Assembly (NCBI GenBank): GCA_017962495.1
Contig: JAGCVH010000094.1
Coordinates: 1 to 64,000, forward strand
Reading direction: 5' to 3'
DNA from: Bacteroidaceae bacterium
GTDB lineage: Bacteria; Bacteroidota; Bacteroidia; Bacteroidales; Bacteroidaceae
DNA length: 64,000 nucleotides
Below, one piece after another: positions 36,723-44,267 of the stretch. Position 1 is the first letter of the stretch, and each line of letters opens with the position of its first letter. The notes under the pieces were generated by a model. It made no database searches. It saw only the letters and a list, made by a program, of their open reading frames with translations, and was not told where the DNA came from. The position numbers and the translations under genes are program-made.

Positions 36723-37598
36723 ATGAACAAAATAATAGGGAAACTAGACCTTGAACTCATACGTGATAGGAGCATGGGAACTTTCAAACAAATGAAGGAC
36801 AAGCATCCCGAAACGTTCTACGCAGATGAGAATATTTTCATTACCCTTCACGACTTTCGAGTTCAAGGAATGGAATATGGACAACCCTATCAAGTTGGTG
36901 AAGGACGCTTGATGATGGTACGGGAGGGTTGGGTACGTGTAGTCGTAAATCTCGAGGAGTTTCTGCTGAAGCGGCATTCTGCTATGCTTCTCACGCCAGA
37001 TAGTATCATCGAGATTCAGCAATGGGATCAAGACTTTGATATGCAGGCCTTCTCCTTTAAGGATTTGCCTCTGTATGCCGAATCGAACCAGCAAGCATGC
37101 TTCATGTTGAATGATGACGATTGGGAGTTGGCAAATCAATATTTCCAACTGATTTGGCACTGCGTGCATCGCCCTGTTGTTCTAACGGATGTCATTCAAC
37201 AATTACAAACTGCGCTGCTTACAGAACTTAGTCACATTGCACGGAGAGAAAGTGGCAACCGACAGACAAAGGCTTCACGCCATGAACAACTCCTACATCG
37301 ATTCCTTAAGCTCGTAAACGTCCATGGTCTCAATCAGCGTAAGATTGCCTTTTACGCTGACCGTCTCTGCATCACGCCTAATCATCTCGGAGCCGTTATC
37401 CGTCAGGCTAGCGGACTCACAGTTGTACAGTGGCTCAACCGTTATGCTGTTCAGCAAGCCAAGCTTCTTTTGCGTTATACAGATTTACCTATTTGGGAAG
37501 TTGCCGAGAGGCTCAACTTCGCCAATCCTTCCTTCTTCACTCGCTTTTTCCATAAGGAAACTGGCATCACCCCCTCGGAGTTCCGTAATAAGAATTAA
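36723..37598 (+). CDS. AraC-family transcriptional regulator
   Basis: A 291-residue cytoplasmic regulator. Residues 1-160 read as a cupin-like ligand-binding domain, and residues about 190-290 form the double helix-turn-helix, with ITPNHLGAVIRQASGLTVVQ and the C-terminal PIWEVAERLNFANPSFFTRF. It is divergent from the seven-gene glycosidase operon, so a sugar-responsive control of that operon is the natural inference. The ligand is unknown. Most Bacteroidota polysaccharide loci use hybrid two-component or SusR systems, which makes this arrangement less common. Confidence 0.9.
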   Translation: MNKIIGKLDLELIRDRSMGTFKQMKDKHPETFYADENIFITLHDFRVQGMEYGQPYQVGEGRLMMVREGWVRVVVNLEEFLLKRHSAMLLTPDSIIEIQQWDQDFDMQAFSFKDLPLYAESNQQACFMLNDDDWELANQYFQLIWHCVHRPVVLTDVIQQLQTALLTELSHIARRESGNRQTKASRHEQLLHRFLKLVNVHGLNQRKIAFYADRLCITPNHLGAVIRQASGLTVVQWLNRYAVQQAKLLLRYTDLPIWEVAERLNFANPSFFTRFFHKETGITPSEFRNKN

Positions 37599-37650
37599 AG
37601 GCTTCTGTGTGTCACTAAATGGACTACAACTCGGATTTGATGGAGTAAAA

Positions 37651-37682
37651 TTTGCAATTATACTCGCTTATTCGTATCTTTG
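37651..37682 (+). promoter_or_regulatory. promoter TTTG-N20-TATCTTTG of the GH20 gene
   Basis: TTTG at 37651-37654 and TATCTTTG at 37675-37682 are 20 bp apart, a full match to the Bacteroidota promoter pattern, and lie 33 bp before the ATG at 37716. The elements and spacing are identical to the orphan promoter at 20804. Confidence 0.75.
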
Positions 37683-37715
37683 AAGCCGAATTGTTGTATA
37701 TATAAATATAGTACT

Positions 37716-39320
37716 ATGAAAAGATTATTTTCTCTCTTTTGTGTGACCCTGATGGCCGCCTTCGCCTGGGCGGAAGTGAATTATGAGGTGATACCCTTGC
37801 CTCGCAGTATTGAATTGAGTAAGAAAGGGGAGGTGTTTACCCTGGCAGAAGGGGCAACGGTAACGTGGGCTTCGGGCAATGAGCAAATGGCTTCGAACGC
37901 TCGGTTGCTGGCGCAATACTTGAGCACGGACGCAAACTTCCGCGTGAAGGCTGAGGCGGACGTGAAGGACGCTGCCATCGTATTAAAAATTAAAAATGAA
38001 AAATCAAAAAGTAAAAGTGAGAACCCTGAGGCTTACCAACTGACGGTGGGGAAGAAAGGAGTCGTCATCGAGGGTGCATCGGAGGAGGGTGTCTTCCGTG
38101 GGCTGATGACGCTGCGCAAGGCTATTGGCACGGAGGGTGGCGAACAAATAGAGTTGCCCTTCGTAACGATAAAGGACGAACCGCGCTTTGGCTATCGCGG
38201 AGTCATGCTCGACTGCGCACGCCATTACTTTCCTGTGGAATTCATCAAGCGATACATCGATGTGCTGGCGCTGCACGGCTGCAATCAACTCCACTGGCAC
38301 TTGACCGAGGACCAAGGCTGGAGATTCGAAGTGAAGTCGATGCCGGAACTGGCCCAAAAGGGCAGTGTGCGCCAGAAGACGGTGATTGGTCGCAATGCCG
38401 GCATCTATGACGACCAGCCTTATGGCGGTTACTACACCCAGCAGGAGTGTCGCGAGATAGTGGCATACGCCGCAACGCGCTTCATCAATGTCATTCCGGA
38501 AATAGACCTTCCTGGTCACATGCTTGGGGCATTGCACGTCTATCCCGAACTTGGTTGTACGGGCGGTCCTTACGAAGTGTGGCCCATTTGGGGCGTGTCG
38601 CGCGATGTGCTCTGTGCAGGCAATCCTAAGACACTGGAGTTCCTGAAGAAGGTGTACGATGAATTGTGCGACGTGTTCCCCTCGAAGCTCATCCACATCG
38701 GCGGCGACGAAAGTCCGCGTGACCGTTGGAAAGAGTGCCCGAAGTGTCAGGCCAAGATGAAGGAACTGGGACTCACGCGCGAAGCTGAACTGCAGACCTA
38801 CATCAATAAAGAGATGGACAAGCACCTGAGTGCCAAGGGACGTACGCTCATCGGGTGGGACGAGACCTTGGAGGGAGGACTCAGTGAGAACGGAATCGTC
38901 ATGTCGTGGCGAGGAATGAAGGGTGGCATCGAAGCAGCCCGTCAGCACCATCGCGTCATCATGACACCGACCGACTACTGCTACATCGACTACTACCAAC
39001 TGAAGGACGATTGGTCGCAACCTCACGGCATTGGTGGTTATCTGCCTCTGTCGAAGGTATATAGCATGGAACCCATACCAGCCGAGTTGAATGAGGAGGA
39101 GGGCAAGTTCATCCTTGGAGCGCAGGTAAACCTCTGGACGGAGTATGTGGGTTATCCCGATCATGCGTTGTATATGCTGCTTCCTCGTCTGGACGCCATC
39201 AGCGAAGTGCAGTGGACACCCAAGGAGCAGAAGAACTTCGACGCCTTCAAGGTGCGTCTGGAGCGTATGGAAAAACTGTATGACAAGATTGGCTACAAGT
39301 ATTGCCATAAGACGGAGTAG
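37716..39320 (+). CDS. GH20 beta-N-acetylhexosaminidase
   Basis: A 534-residue secreted enzyme that removes terminal beta-GlcNAc/GalNAc by substrate-assisted catalysis. A signal peptide (MAAFAWAE) precedes an N-terminal GH20b domain and the catalytic barrel. LHWHLTEDQGWR near 192-203 and the Asp-Glu pair D331-E332 in HIGGDESPRDRW are diagnostic. The ATG at 37716 was chosen because the in-frame TTG at 37680 lies in the promoter box. A heptad array encodes KIKNEKSKSKSEN at residues about 91-103, between the two strands of the N-terminal domain. The gene is followed closely by a BtuD-like ATPase. Confidence 0.93.
   Translation: MKRLFSLFCVTLMAAFAWAEVNYEVIPLPRSIELSKKGEVFTLAEGATVTWASGNEQMASNARLLAQYLSTDANFRVKAEADVKDAAIVLKIKNEKSKSKSENPEAYQLTVGKKGVVIEGASEEGVFRGLMTLRKAIGTEGGEQIELPFVTIKDEPRFGYRGVMLDCARHYFPVEFIKRYIDVLALHGCNQLHWHLTEDQGWRFEVKSMPELAQKGSVRQKTVIGRNAGIYDDQPYGGYYTQQECREIVAYAATRFINVIPEIDLPGHMLGALHVYPELGCTGGPYEVWPIWGVSRDVLCAGNPKTLEFLKKVYDELCDVFPSKLIHIGGDESPRDRWKECPKCQAKMKELGLTREAELQTYINKEMDKHLSAKGRTLIGWDETLEGGLSENGIVMSWRGMKGGIEAARQHHRVIMTPTDYCYIDYYQLKDDWSQPHGIGGYLPLSKVYSMEPIPAELNEEEGKFILGAQVNLWTEYVGYPDHALYMLLPRLDAISEVQWTPKEQKNFDAFKVRLERMEKLYDKIGYKYCHKTE
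37982..38023. repeat. 7-bp array inside the GH20 gene
   Basis: ATTAAAA, ATTAAAA, ATGAAAA, ATCAAAA, AGTAAAA and GTGAGAA follow at 7-bp spacing. They are translated as a Lys/Ser-rich stretch in the non-catalytic N-terminal domain. Confidence 0.8.
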
Positions 39321-39362
39321 GACCCTCCCTCGGAAGTATACAGAGACAGGGAATTGCAGTAG

Positions 39363-40193
39363 ATGAAAAGCAAAGAAAGTCGATTGACAGAAGTTCTTAC
39401 CCCTCTCGCTAGCAGAAAGGCGGCTGGGATGACTCTTAATAAGTTGGTTATCGGTTACCAAGGTCACAAGGTGGCCGGTCCAATGACGAACAGTCTGCGT
39501 GCAGGCGAACTGTGCTGTCTGCTTGGGGCTAACGGTGCAGGCAAGAGTACCTTGTTGAGAACGCTGGCCGCATTTCAACCTCCTTTGGAAGGCGAGATAT
39601 GGATTGATGGACGCAATATCACGGAGATATCTCCCCGTCAGTTGAGCACCATGATAGGTATTGTCTTGACTGAACGCATTAAGATGGGAGGAATAACGGT
39701 GCGCGATATGGTGGCTATGGGGCGTAGTCCGTACACCAACTTCTGGGGACGCTTGACCGACGAGGATAACAATGAGGTTGACAAGGCTATGCAGCAAGTG
39801 GGCATAACCCGGTTTGCCAATCGACAAATATCGACCCTGAGTGACGGAGAACGACAAAAGGTGATGATAGCCAAAGCGTTGGCTCAGGGAACTCCTATCA
39901 TATTGCTTGACGAACCGACTGCCTTCCTCGATTTCCCCAGTAAGGTGGAAGTGATGTTGCTGCTTGGGCGTTTGGCACATGAGATGGGAAAGAGCATTTT
40001 CCTCTCCACTCACGACCTCGACTTGGCTTTGCAGACGGCCGACCGCCTATGGCTAATGGGAAAGGGAGAAGGAGACGAAGGACTCTTGGCCGTTGGCACT
40101 CCTCGCGAAGTGGCGTCCGAGTTGCCTCGTTTCTTCCCGAGTGAACATCTGGACTTCGATGCCGAAGCATTGCGGTTTAACATTAAAATATAA
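39363..40193 (+). CDS. btuD: BtuD/FepC-like ABC transporter ATPase
   Basis: A 276-residue ATPase with Walker A GANGAGKST (55-63), signature LSDGERQKV, Walker B IILLDEPTAFLD and the H-loop STHDLDLAL. The sequence type is that of class III importers for corrinoid or iron-siderophore. BtuF and BtuC at 18-20 kb have no ATPase beside them, so this is the likely partner although it is 19 kb away. Iron-siderophore uptake is the alternative. A start at the internal ATG at 39429 is possible, since the first 22 residues are not conserved-looking. Confidence 0.78.
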   Translation: MKSKESRLTEVLTPLASRKAAGMTLNKLVIGYQGHKVAGPMTNSLRAGELCCLLGANGAGKSTLLRTLAAFQPPLEGEIWIDGRNITEISPRQLSTMIGIVLTERIKMGGITVRDMVAMGRSPYTNFWGRLTDEDNNEVDKAMQQVGITRFANRQISTLSDGERQKVMIAKALAQGTPIILLDEPTAFLDFPSKVEVMLLLGRLAHEMGKSIFLSTHDLDLALQTADRLWLMGKGEGDEGLLAVGTPREVASELPRFFPSEHLDFDAEALRFNIKI

Positions 40194-40198
40194 ATGGT

Positions 40199-40242
40199 AA
40201 ATCGTCAAATCGTCAAATCGTCCAATCGTAAAATTGTCAAAT
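40199..40242. repeat. 8-bp tandem array before glf
   Basis: AAATCGTC, AAATCGTC, AAATCGTC, CAATCGTA and AAATTGTC, then AAAT, fill the gap between btuD and the UDP-galactopyranose mutase ATG at 40246. The unit is the same as at 4-32, ahead of asnB. Confidence 0.85.
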
Positions 40243-40245
40243 ATT

Positions 40246-41370
40246 ATGTATGATTATCTCATTGTTGGTTCAGGCCTGATGGGTGCCACATTTGCTCATC
40301 TGGCCACTAAGGCAGGGAAGCGATGCCTCGTAGTTGAGCGCCGTAGTCATACGGGTGGTAATGTTCATTGCCAGTTGGTTGAAGGCATCAATGTGCATCA
40401 GTATGGTGCTCATATCCTGCACACAAGCAACAAGGAAGTGTGGGACTTTGTAAATGGGATAGCTCCCTGCAATCGTTACACCAACTGCCCTGTGGCCAAC
40501 TATAAGGGACGGCTTTACAATCTGCCCTTTAACATGAACACCTTCTATCAGATGTGGGGCGTTACGACACCTGCTGAGGCTGAGGCTAAGATTGCCGAAC
40601 AGAGGGCAGAGGCTATGGAACAGCTCTGTGGGCGTGAACCTCAAAACCTTGAGGAACAAGCCACGTTGCTTGTGGGGAAAGACATCTACGAGTGCCTAAT
40701 AAAAGGCTATACCGAAAAACAATGGGGTAGGGCATGCACGGAGTTGCCTGCTTTCATCATTAAGCGCTTGCCCGTTCGCATGGTTTTTGACAATAATTAT
40801 TTCAACGACCCCTATCAAGGCATTCCTATTGGTGGATACAATCGTCTTATCGACGGATTGCTTGAGGGCATAGAGGTTCGAACCGATGTCGATTTCCTGG
40901 AGCATCGGCAAGAACTTACCGCCTTGGCTCCTCGTATGGTCTATACAGGTCCCATCGATGCCTATTATGACTATCGCTTGGGGCATCTGGCCTATCGAAC
41001 CGTTCGATTTGAGACGGAAATCCTCAATACCTCAAATTATCAGGGAAATGCGGTTGTCAACTACACTGAGCGCGAAGTGCATTGGACGCGCATTATAGAG
41101 CACAAGCACTTTGAGTCATTTGGTGCAGAGGTAACAGCCAATCCCAAGACGGTCATTAGTCGGGAGTTCAGTACGGAGTGGACGCCAGGCATGGAGCCAT
41201 ATTATCCCGTTAATGATGATGCCAACAGCCGATTGCTTGCTCAATACCAACAACTGGCACAAGCCGAACCAAACGTTATCTTTGCCGGGCGCTTAGCCGA
41301 ATATCGTTATTATGATATGGCACCTACCATTGAGCGTGCCATGCAATTGTGGAAAGCAGAAGAGGAGTGA
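40246..41370 (+). CDS. glf: UDP-galactopyranose mutase
   Basis: A 374-residue flavoenzyme converting UDP-galactopyranose to UDP-galactofuranose for surface glycan synthesis. The FAD-binding Rossmann segment YDYLIVGSGLMGATFAH is at the N terminus, followed by VVERRSHTGGN. GYTEKQWGRA and a C-terminal FAGRLAEYRYYDM flavin segment are typical of Glf. The ATG at 40246 follows the array; an upstream in-frame TTG is inside it. The next gene begins shortly after and encodes a secreted phospholipase-like protein with no obvious functional tie. Confidence 0.94.
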   Translation: MYDYLIVGSGLMGATFAHLATKAGKRCLVVERRSHTGGNVHCQLVEGINVHQYGAHILHTSNKEVWDFVNGIAPCNRYTNCPVANYKGRLYNLPFNMNTFYQMWGVTTPAEAEAKIAEQRAEAMEQLCGREPQNLEEQATLLVGKDIYECLIKGYTEKQWGRACTELPAFIIKRLPVRMVFDNNYFNDPYQGIPIGGYNRLIDGLLEGIEVRTDVDFLEHRQELTALAPRMVYTGPIDAYYDYRLGHLAYRTVRFETEILNTSNYQGNAVVNYTEREVHWTRIIEHKHFESFGAEVTANPKTVISREFSTEWTPGMEPYYPVNDDANSRLLAQYQQLAQAEPNVIFAGRLAEYRYYDMAPTIERAMQLWKAEEE

Positions 41371-41387
41371 AAGCGAAGAATAGTACC

Positions 41388-44081
41388 ATGAAAAGAATCT
41401 TTTTGTTGATGCTGAGCGCACTCTCGCTCATAGTTCATCATGCTTCGGCACAAACCGATGTCACCAGTCAATACCTTATTAATGCGGGGTTTGAAGAGGG
41501 GTATGCTGTCCTATCTTATCCCCGAAACGACGGAGATAATGCGCGAGCCATATATAAGCCTGAAGGGTGGACTGTAACGTACACAAATGGAGAAAGCAAC
41601 GACCTTACGTCGCTTAACAGTTCCTGTCTTCAATGGAACAACTTTTCCGGTCGGGAGCAACCTGCCGATGGCGGAAGCAATGTTTATTGGATTCGCTATC
41701 GCTGGGGAAGTAATGTAAGCATCAAACTATCGCAAATGGTGCAGTTGCCAGCAGGAACTTACCGCCTTAGTGCCGATGCGTTTTGGATGGAATCACCTTC
41801 TATGGCTACAATTAGTGCAGGAGGCCAGAGCGTAACCATAAACTCCCGTAATACATGGGCAAAATATGCTGTTTTCTTCACGCTAACATCTCCTTCCGAT
41901 GTTGAAATTGCGTACACCTTTACGCAAAGCAGTCAGGCAGAATGTATTGCTGGCGTTGATAACTTTAAGTTGGAGAAATATGATGGTAGTGAGACGGACA
42001 TGACATCATCCGTTAGTAATTCGACAGATGCATGGACAAATCCTCTGAATGCCCCCAATCACAATGCAACTTCCGTTGGTGGCATGACGATGCCCGAGCG
42101 TTGGTTTTCATGGATTCCTGTGGGCGAGATTATGTCACAAAGTGTTAACCTTCCTAATGGCATCTATGAAGCAGAAGTTTATTGTCATGGCCATGTGGCA
42201 TGGGTGTCCTCGCCCGTTTCCTCCTCTGGTGCTACGGGTTATACTACGCTTTCGGCCAATGGCGTAACATCGGACATCCCCGTTATATTAAACACCGGTT
42301 GGGAGGAATATGAGCCTGCGCTCTATAAACTGAGTAAAATCCCTGTGGTCGATGGGAAGATGACCATTCGGTTGACTGCTAATAAGGCTGGTGCCAACTG
42401 GTTTACGATTTATGTGAAAAGCCTAACTCGCGTTGGTTCACTTCCCTCTCTTCGTTACACCATTGGTGACGTGAATGAGGATGAAGATGTAACCATTGCC
42501 GACGTAACGTCTTTGGTGAACATCATCTTGGGCAAGACGTCGGATTATAGGATGGAAGTTGCCGATGTGAATGAGGATGGTGATGTGACCATTGCCGATG
42601 TAACTTCCTTGGTGAATGTCATCTTGGGCAAACAAGAGGCAAAGGTGGTGGACCTGACTTGGACTTGTGCCGATATCAGTGCCACGCTCTATGCCGAGCA
42701 GTCGGCATCGGAGAATGCTTCCGGTGCAAGTTATGCCATGAATTCGGCAGTCTGCACGCTGACAGGAGAGAACGTGAGTGACAAATATTCCGATATAAAG
42801 AATTACCTCACCACCCTAAATATTACCACTTCCCTGTCGAACGTAAAGAGTGTGAGCGTCTATGCCAAAGGCAAGGAGAACATAGCCGGCCTGATGACCT
42901 ACAACACTTACACGAAGGCGGCAACTTATTCCTCTGGAACCACACCTTCGGCGTATGTTAATAGTGACCGCGACGATGTCAATGGCAAGAACATGCAAAG
43001 CGATGTGGTGACGATTACAGGTGACAATGCTGGAACCTACGTGGCTTATCTGTTGCCCATAAGTCTGAACAATGGCGTGACCGTGACCGTGCGTGACAGC
43101 AATGGCAAGTTCTATAGTCAGGACTTCAGCGTAACTGCAGGTGCAATTAATAACCTGGCATTCACCGCCACCTATGCCACCAACAACTGGATGGCCACCA
43201 TCCCCGGAAACGTCAACTTCTCCATGCTCAGTACGCCTGGGGCGCACAATGCGGCAACAAGTGCTATAAGTAGTAGTCAAGCCAAGTGCCAGAGCGAAAC
43301 GATAGAGGGGTTGCTGAACAATGGTGTTCGAGCATTTGACCTTCGTCCACAATATAAATCAGGTAGTACGATAACAGCTGAAAACCTCACAATCTATCAT
43401 GGTTCAATAAGCACTGGTGTCCTATATAAAGATGTCATTCAGACGATGGTAGATTTTCTGCAGGCGCATCCTTCAGAAGCCATTTCTATCATTATGACAA
43501 AGGAATCAGCAAGCGGAAGCGACCAAACGGATGCGATGGTCAGTGCTATTAATGAGATACATAGTACCTACGCCAATTACTTCAAGGTGCTCGATCATTC
43601 GTATTACACACTTGATGACTATCGTGGAAAGATATTCTATGGGTGTCGACCTGCTCAGGACCTTACAGGTGCTGTACGTGTTACTAATTGGCCTGATGAT
43701 AAATCTGTTTCAGACTATAGCGTTGGCGTTGGTGGCACTTGCACTGCCTCTGTTGAGGATGAATATAATTCCAAGGATGATGCAAAGAAATCGGCAGTTA
43801 ATACCATGCTTGATCTCGCTTCTGGTAACACTAATCGTAGCCGCTTCCACTTCACTTTTACCAGTGTCGCGTGGAGCCTCTTAGGAGCAAGTATCACAGG
43901 CCAAGCCAATACGCAGAACCCTGCCGCCGCGACATATATCAGCGGAACGCTGACTGGACCTGCGGGATACGTTTATGCCGACTTTATGGGTAGTTCCAGT
44001 TATAGCGGCCAGGCATTGTTGAAGGCCATTATTGAGCAGAACTACAAATACGTGTTCAAGGGAAGGAGCCGGATGGAGTAA
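41388..44081 (+). CDS. secreted PI-PLC-like protein with dockerin-like repeats
   Basis: An 897-residue protein with a signal peptide (LSLIVHHASAQ). The N-terminal half holds two jelly-roll-like domains (about 25-190 and 210-350). At about residues 360-418 two near-identical 22-residue calcium-loop repeats occur (GDVNEDEDVTIADVTSLVNI and DVNEDGDVTIADVTSLVNVI), resembling type I dockerin. A beta domain follows. The C terminus, from about residue 604, is a phosphatidylinositol-specific phospholipase C X-domain: STPGAHNAAT, GVRAFDLRP and IYHGS give the two expected histidines. It should cleave a phosphoinositide or GPI-type bond outside the cell, but the substrate is unproven. Confidence 0.82.
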   Translation: MKRIFLLMLSALSLIVHHASAQTDVTSQYLINAGFEEGYAVLSYPRNDGDNARAIYKPEGWTVTYTNGESNDLTSLNSSCLQWNNFSGREQPADGGSNVYWIRYRWGSNVSIKLSQMVQLPAGTYRLSADAFWMESPSMATISAGGQSVTINSRNTWAKYAVFFTLTSPSDVEIAYTFTQSSQAECIAGVDNFKLEKYDGSETDMTSSVSNSTDAWTNPLNAPNHNATSVGGMTMPERWFSWIPVGEIMSQSVNLPNGIYEAEVYCHGHVAWVSSPVSSSGATGYTTLSANGVTSDIPVILNTGWEEYEPALYKLSKIPVVDGKMTIRLTANKAGANWFTIYVKSLTRVGSLPSLRYTIGDVNEDEDVTIADVTSLVNIILGKTSDYRMEVADVNEDGDVTIADVTSLVNVILGKQEAKVVDLTWTCADISATLYAEQSASENASGASYAMNSAVCTLTGENVSDKYSDIKNYLTTLNITTSLSNVKSVSVYAKGKENIAGLMTYNTYTKAATYSSGTTPSAYVNSDRDDVNGKNMQSDVVTITGDNAGTYVAYLLPISLNNGVTVTVRDSNGKFYSQDFSVTAGAINNLAFTATYATNNWMATIPGNVNFSMLSTPGAHNAATSAISSSQAKCQSETIEGLLNNGVRAFDLRPQYKSGSTITAENLTIYHGSISTGVLYKDVIQTMVDFLQAHPSEAISIIMTKESASGSDQTDAMVSAINEIHSTYANYFKVLDHSYYTLDDYRGKIFYGCRPAQDLTGAVRVTNWPDDKSVSDYSVGVGGTCTASVEDEYNSKDDAKKSAVNTMLDLASGNTNRSRFHFTFTSVAWSLLGASITGQANTQNPAAATYISGTLTGPAGYVYADFMGSSSYSGQALLKAIIEQNYKYVFKGRSRME

Positions 44082-44127
44082 CCCAAAGAAGACTTAGGTC
44101 CTGCCGTAATAAGATATAGGCCTTATC

Positions 44128-44193
44128 GCCGAAGACCTTAGGTTCAAACGCCGAAGACCTTAGGTACAAACGCCGAAGACCTTAGGTTCATTT
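44128..44193. repeat. three 22-bp tandem repeats between convergent genes
   Basis: GCCGAAGACCTTAGGTTC plus four more bases is repeated at 44128, 44150 and 44172, with one substitution and a divergent last end. A degenerate copy (GAAGACTTAGGTCC) precedes them. Related GAACCTAAGG sequences occur at 61895-61965. Confidence 0.85.
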
Positions 44194-44212
44194 TTGGAAC
44201 ACCTAATAGCAT

Positions 44213-44242
44213 GAGAGCCAATGCATATTTGCATCGGCTCTC
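44213..44242. terminator. bidirectional terminator between PI-PLC gene and rnr
   Basis: GAGAGCC-A-ATGCA pairs with TGCAT-C-GGCTCTC around a TATT loop, followed by CGCTTTATA. It lies between the convergent PI-PLC and RNase R stop codons. Confidence 0.65.
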
Positions 44243-44267
44243 GCTTTATAGTTACGAAGGTCTCTAC

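Noticed and set aside
38004..40013. A 669-codon open frame on the minus strand
   Set aside because: It lies wholly opposite the GH20 and BtuD-like genes, both with intact catalytic motifs, has no recognisable domain, and reads as a low-complexity antisense frame.
44128..44193. A CRISPR array
   Set aside because: The three 22-bp units are directly adjacent with no spacers, and no cas gene is present.
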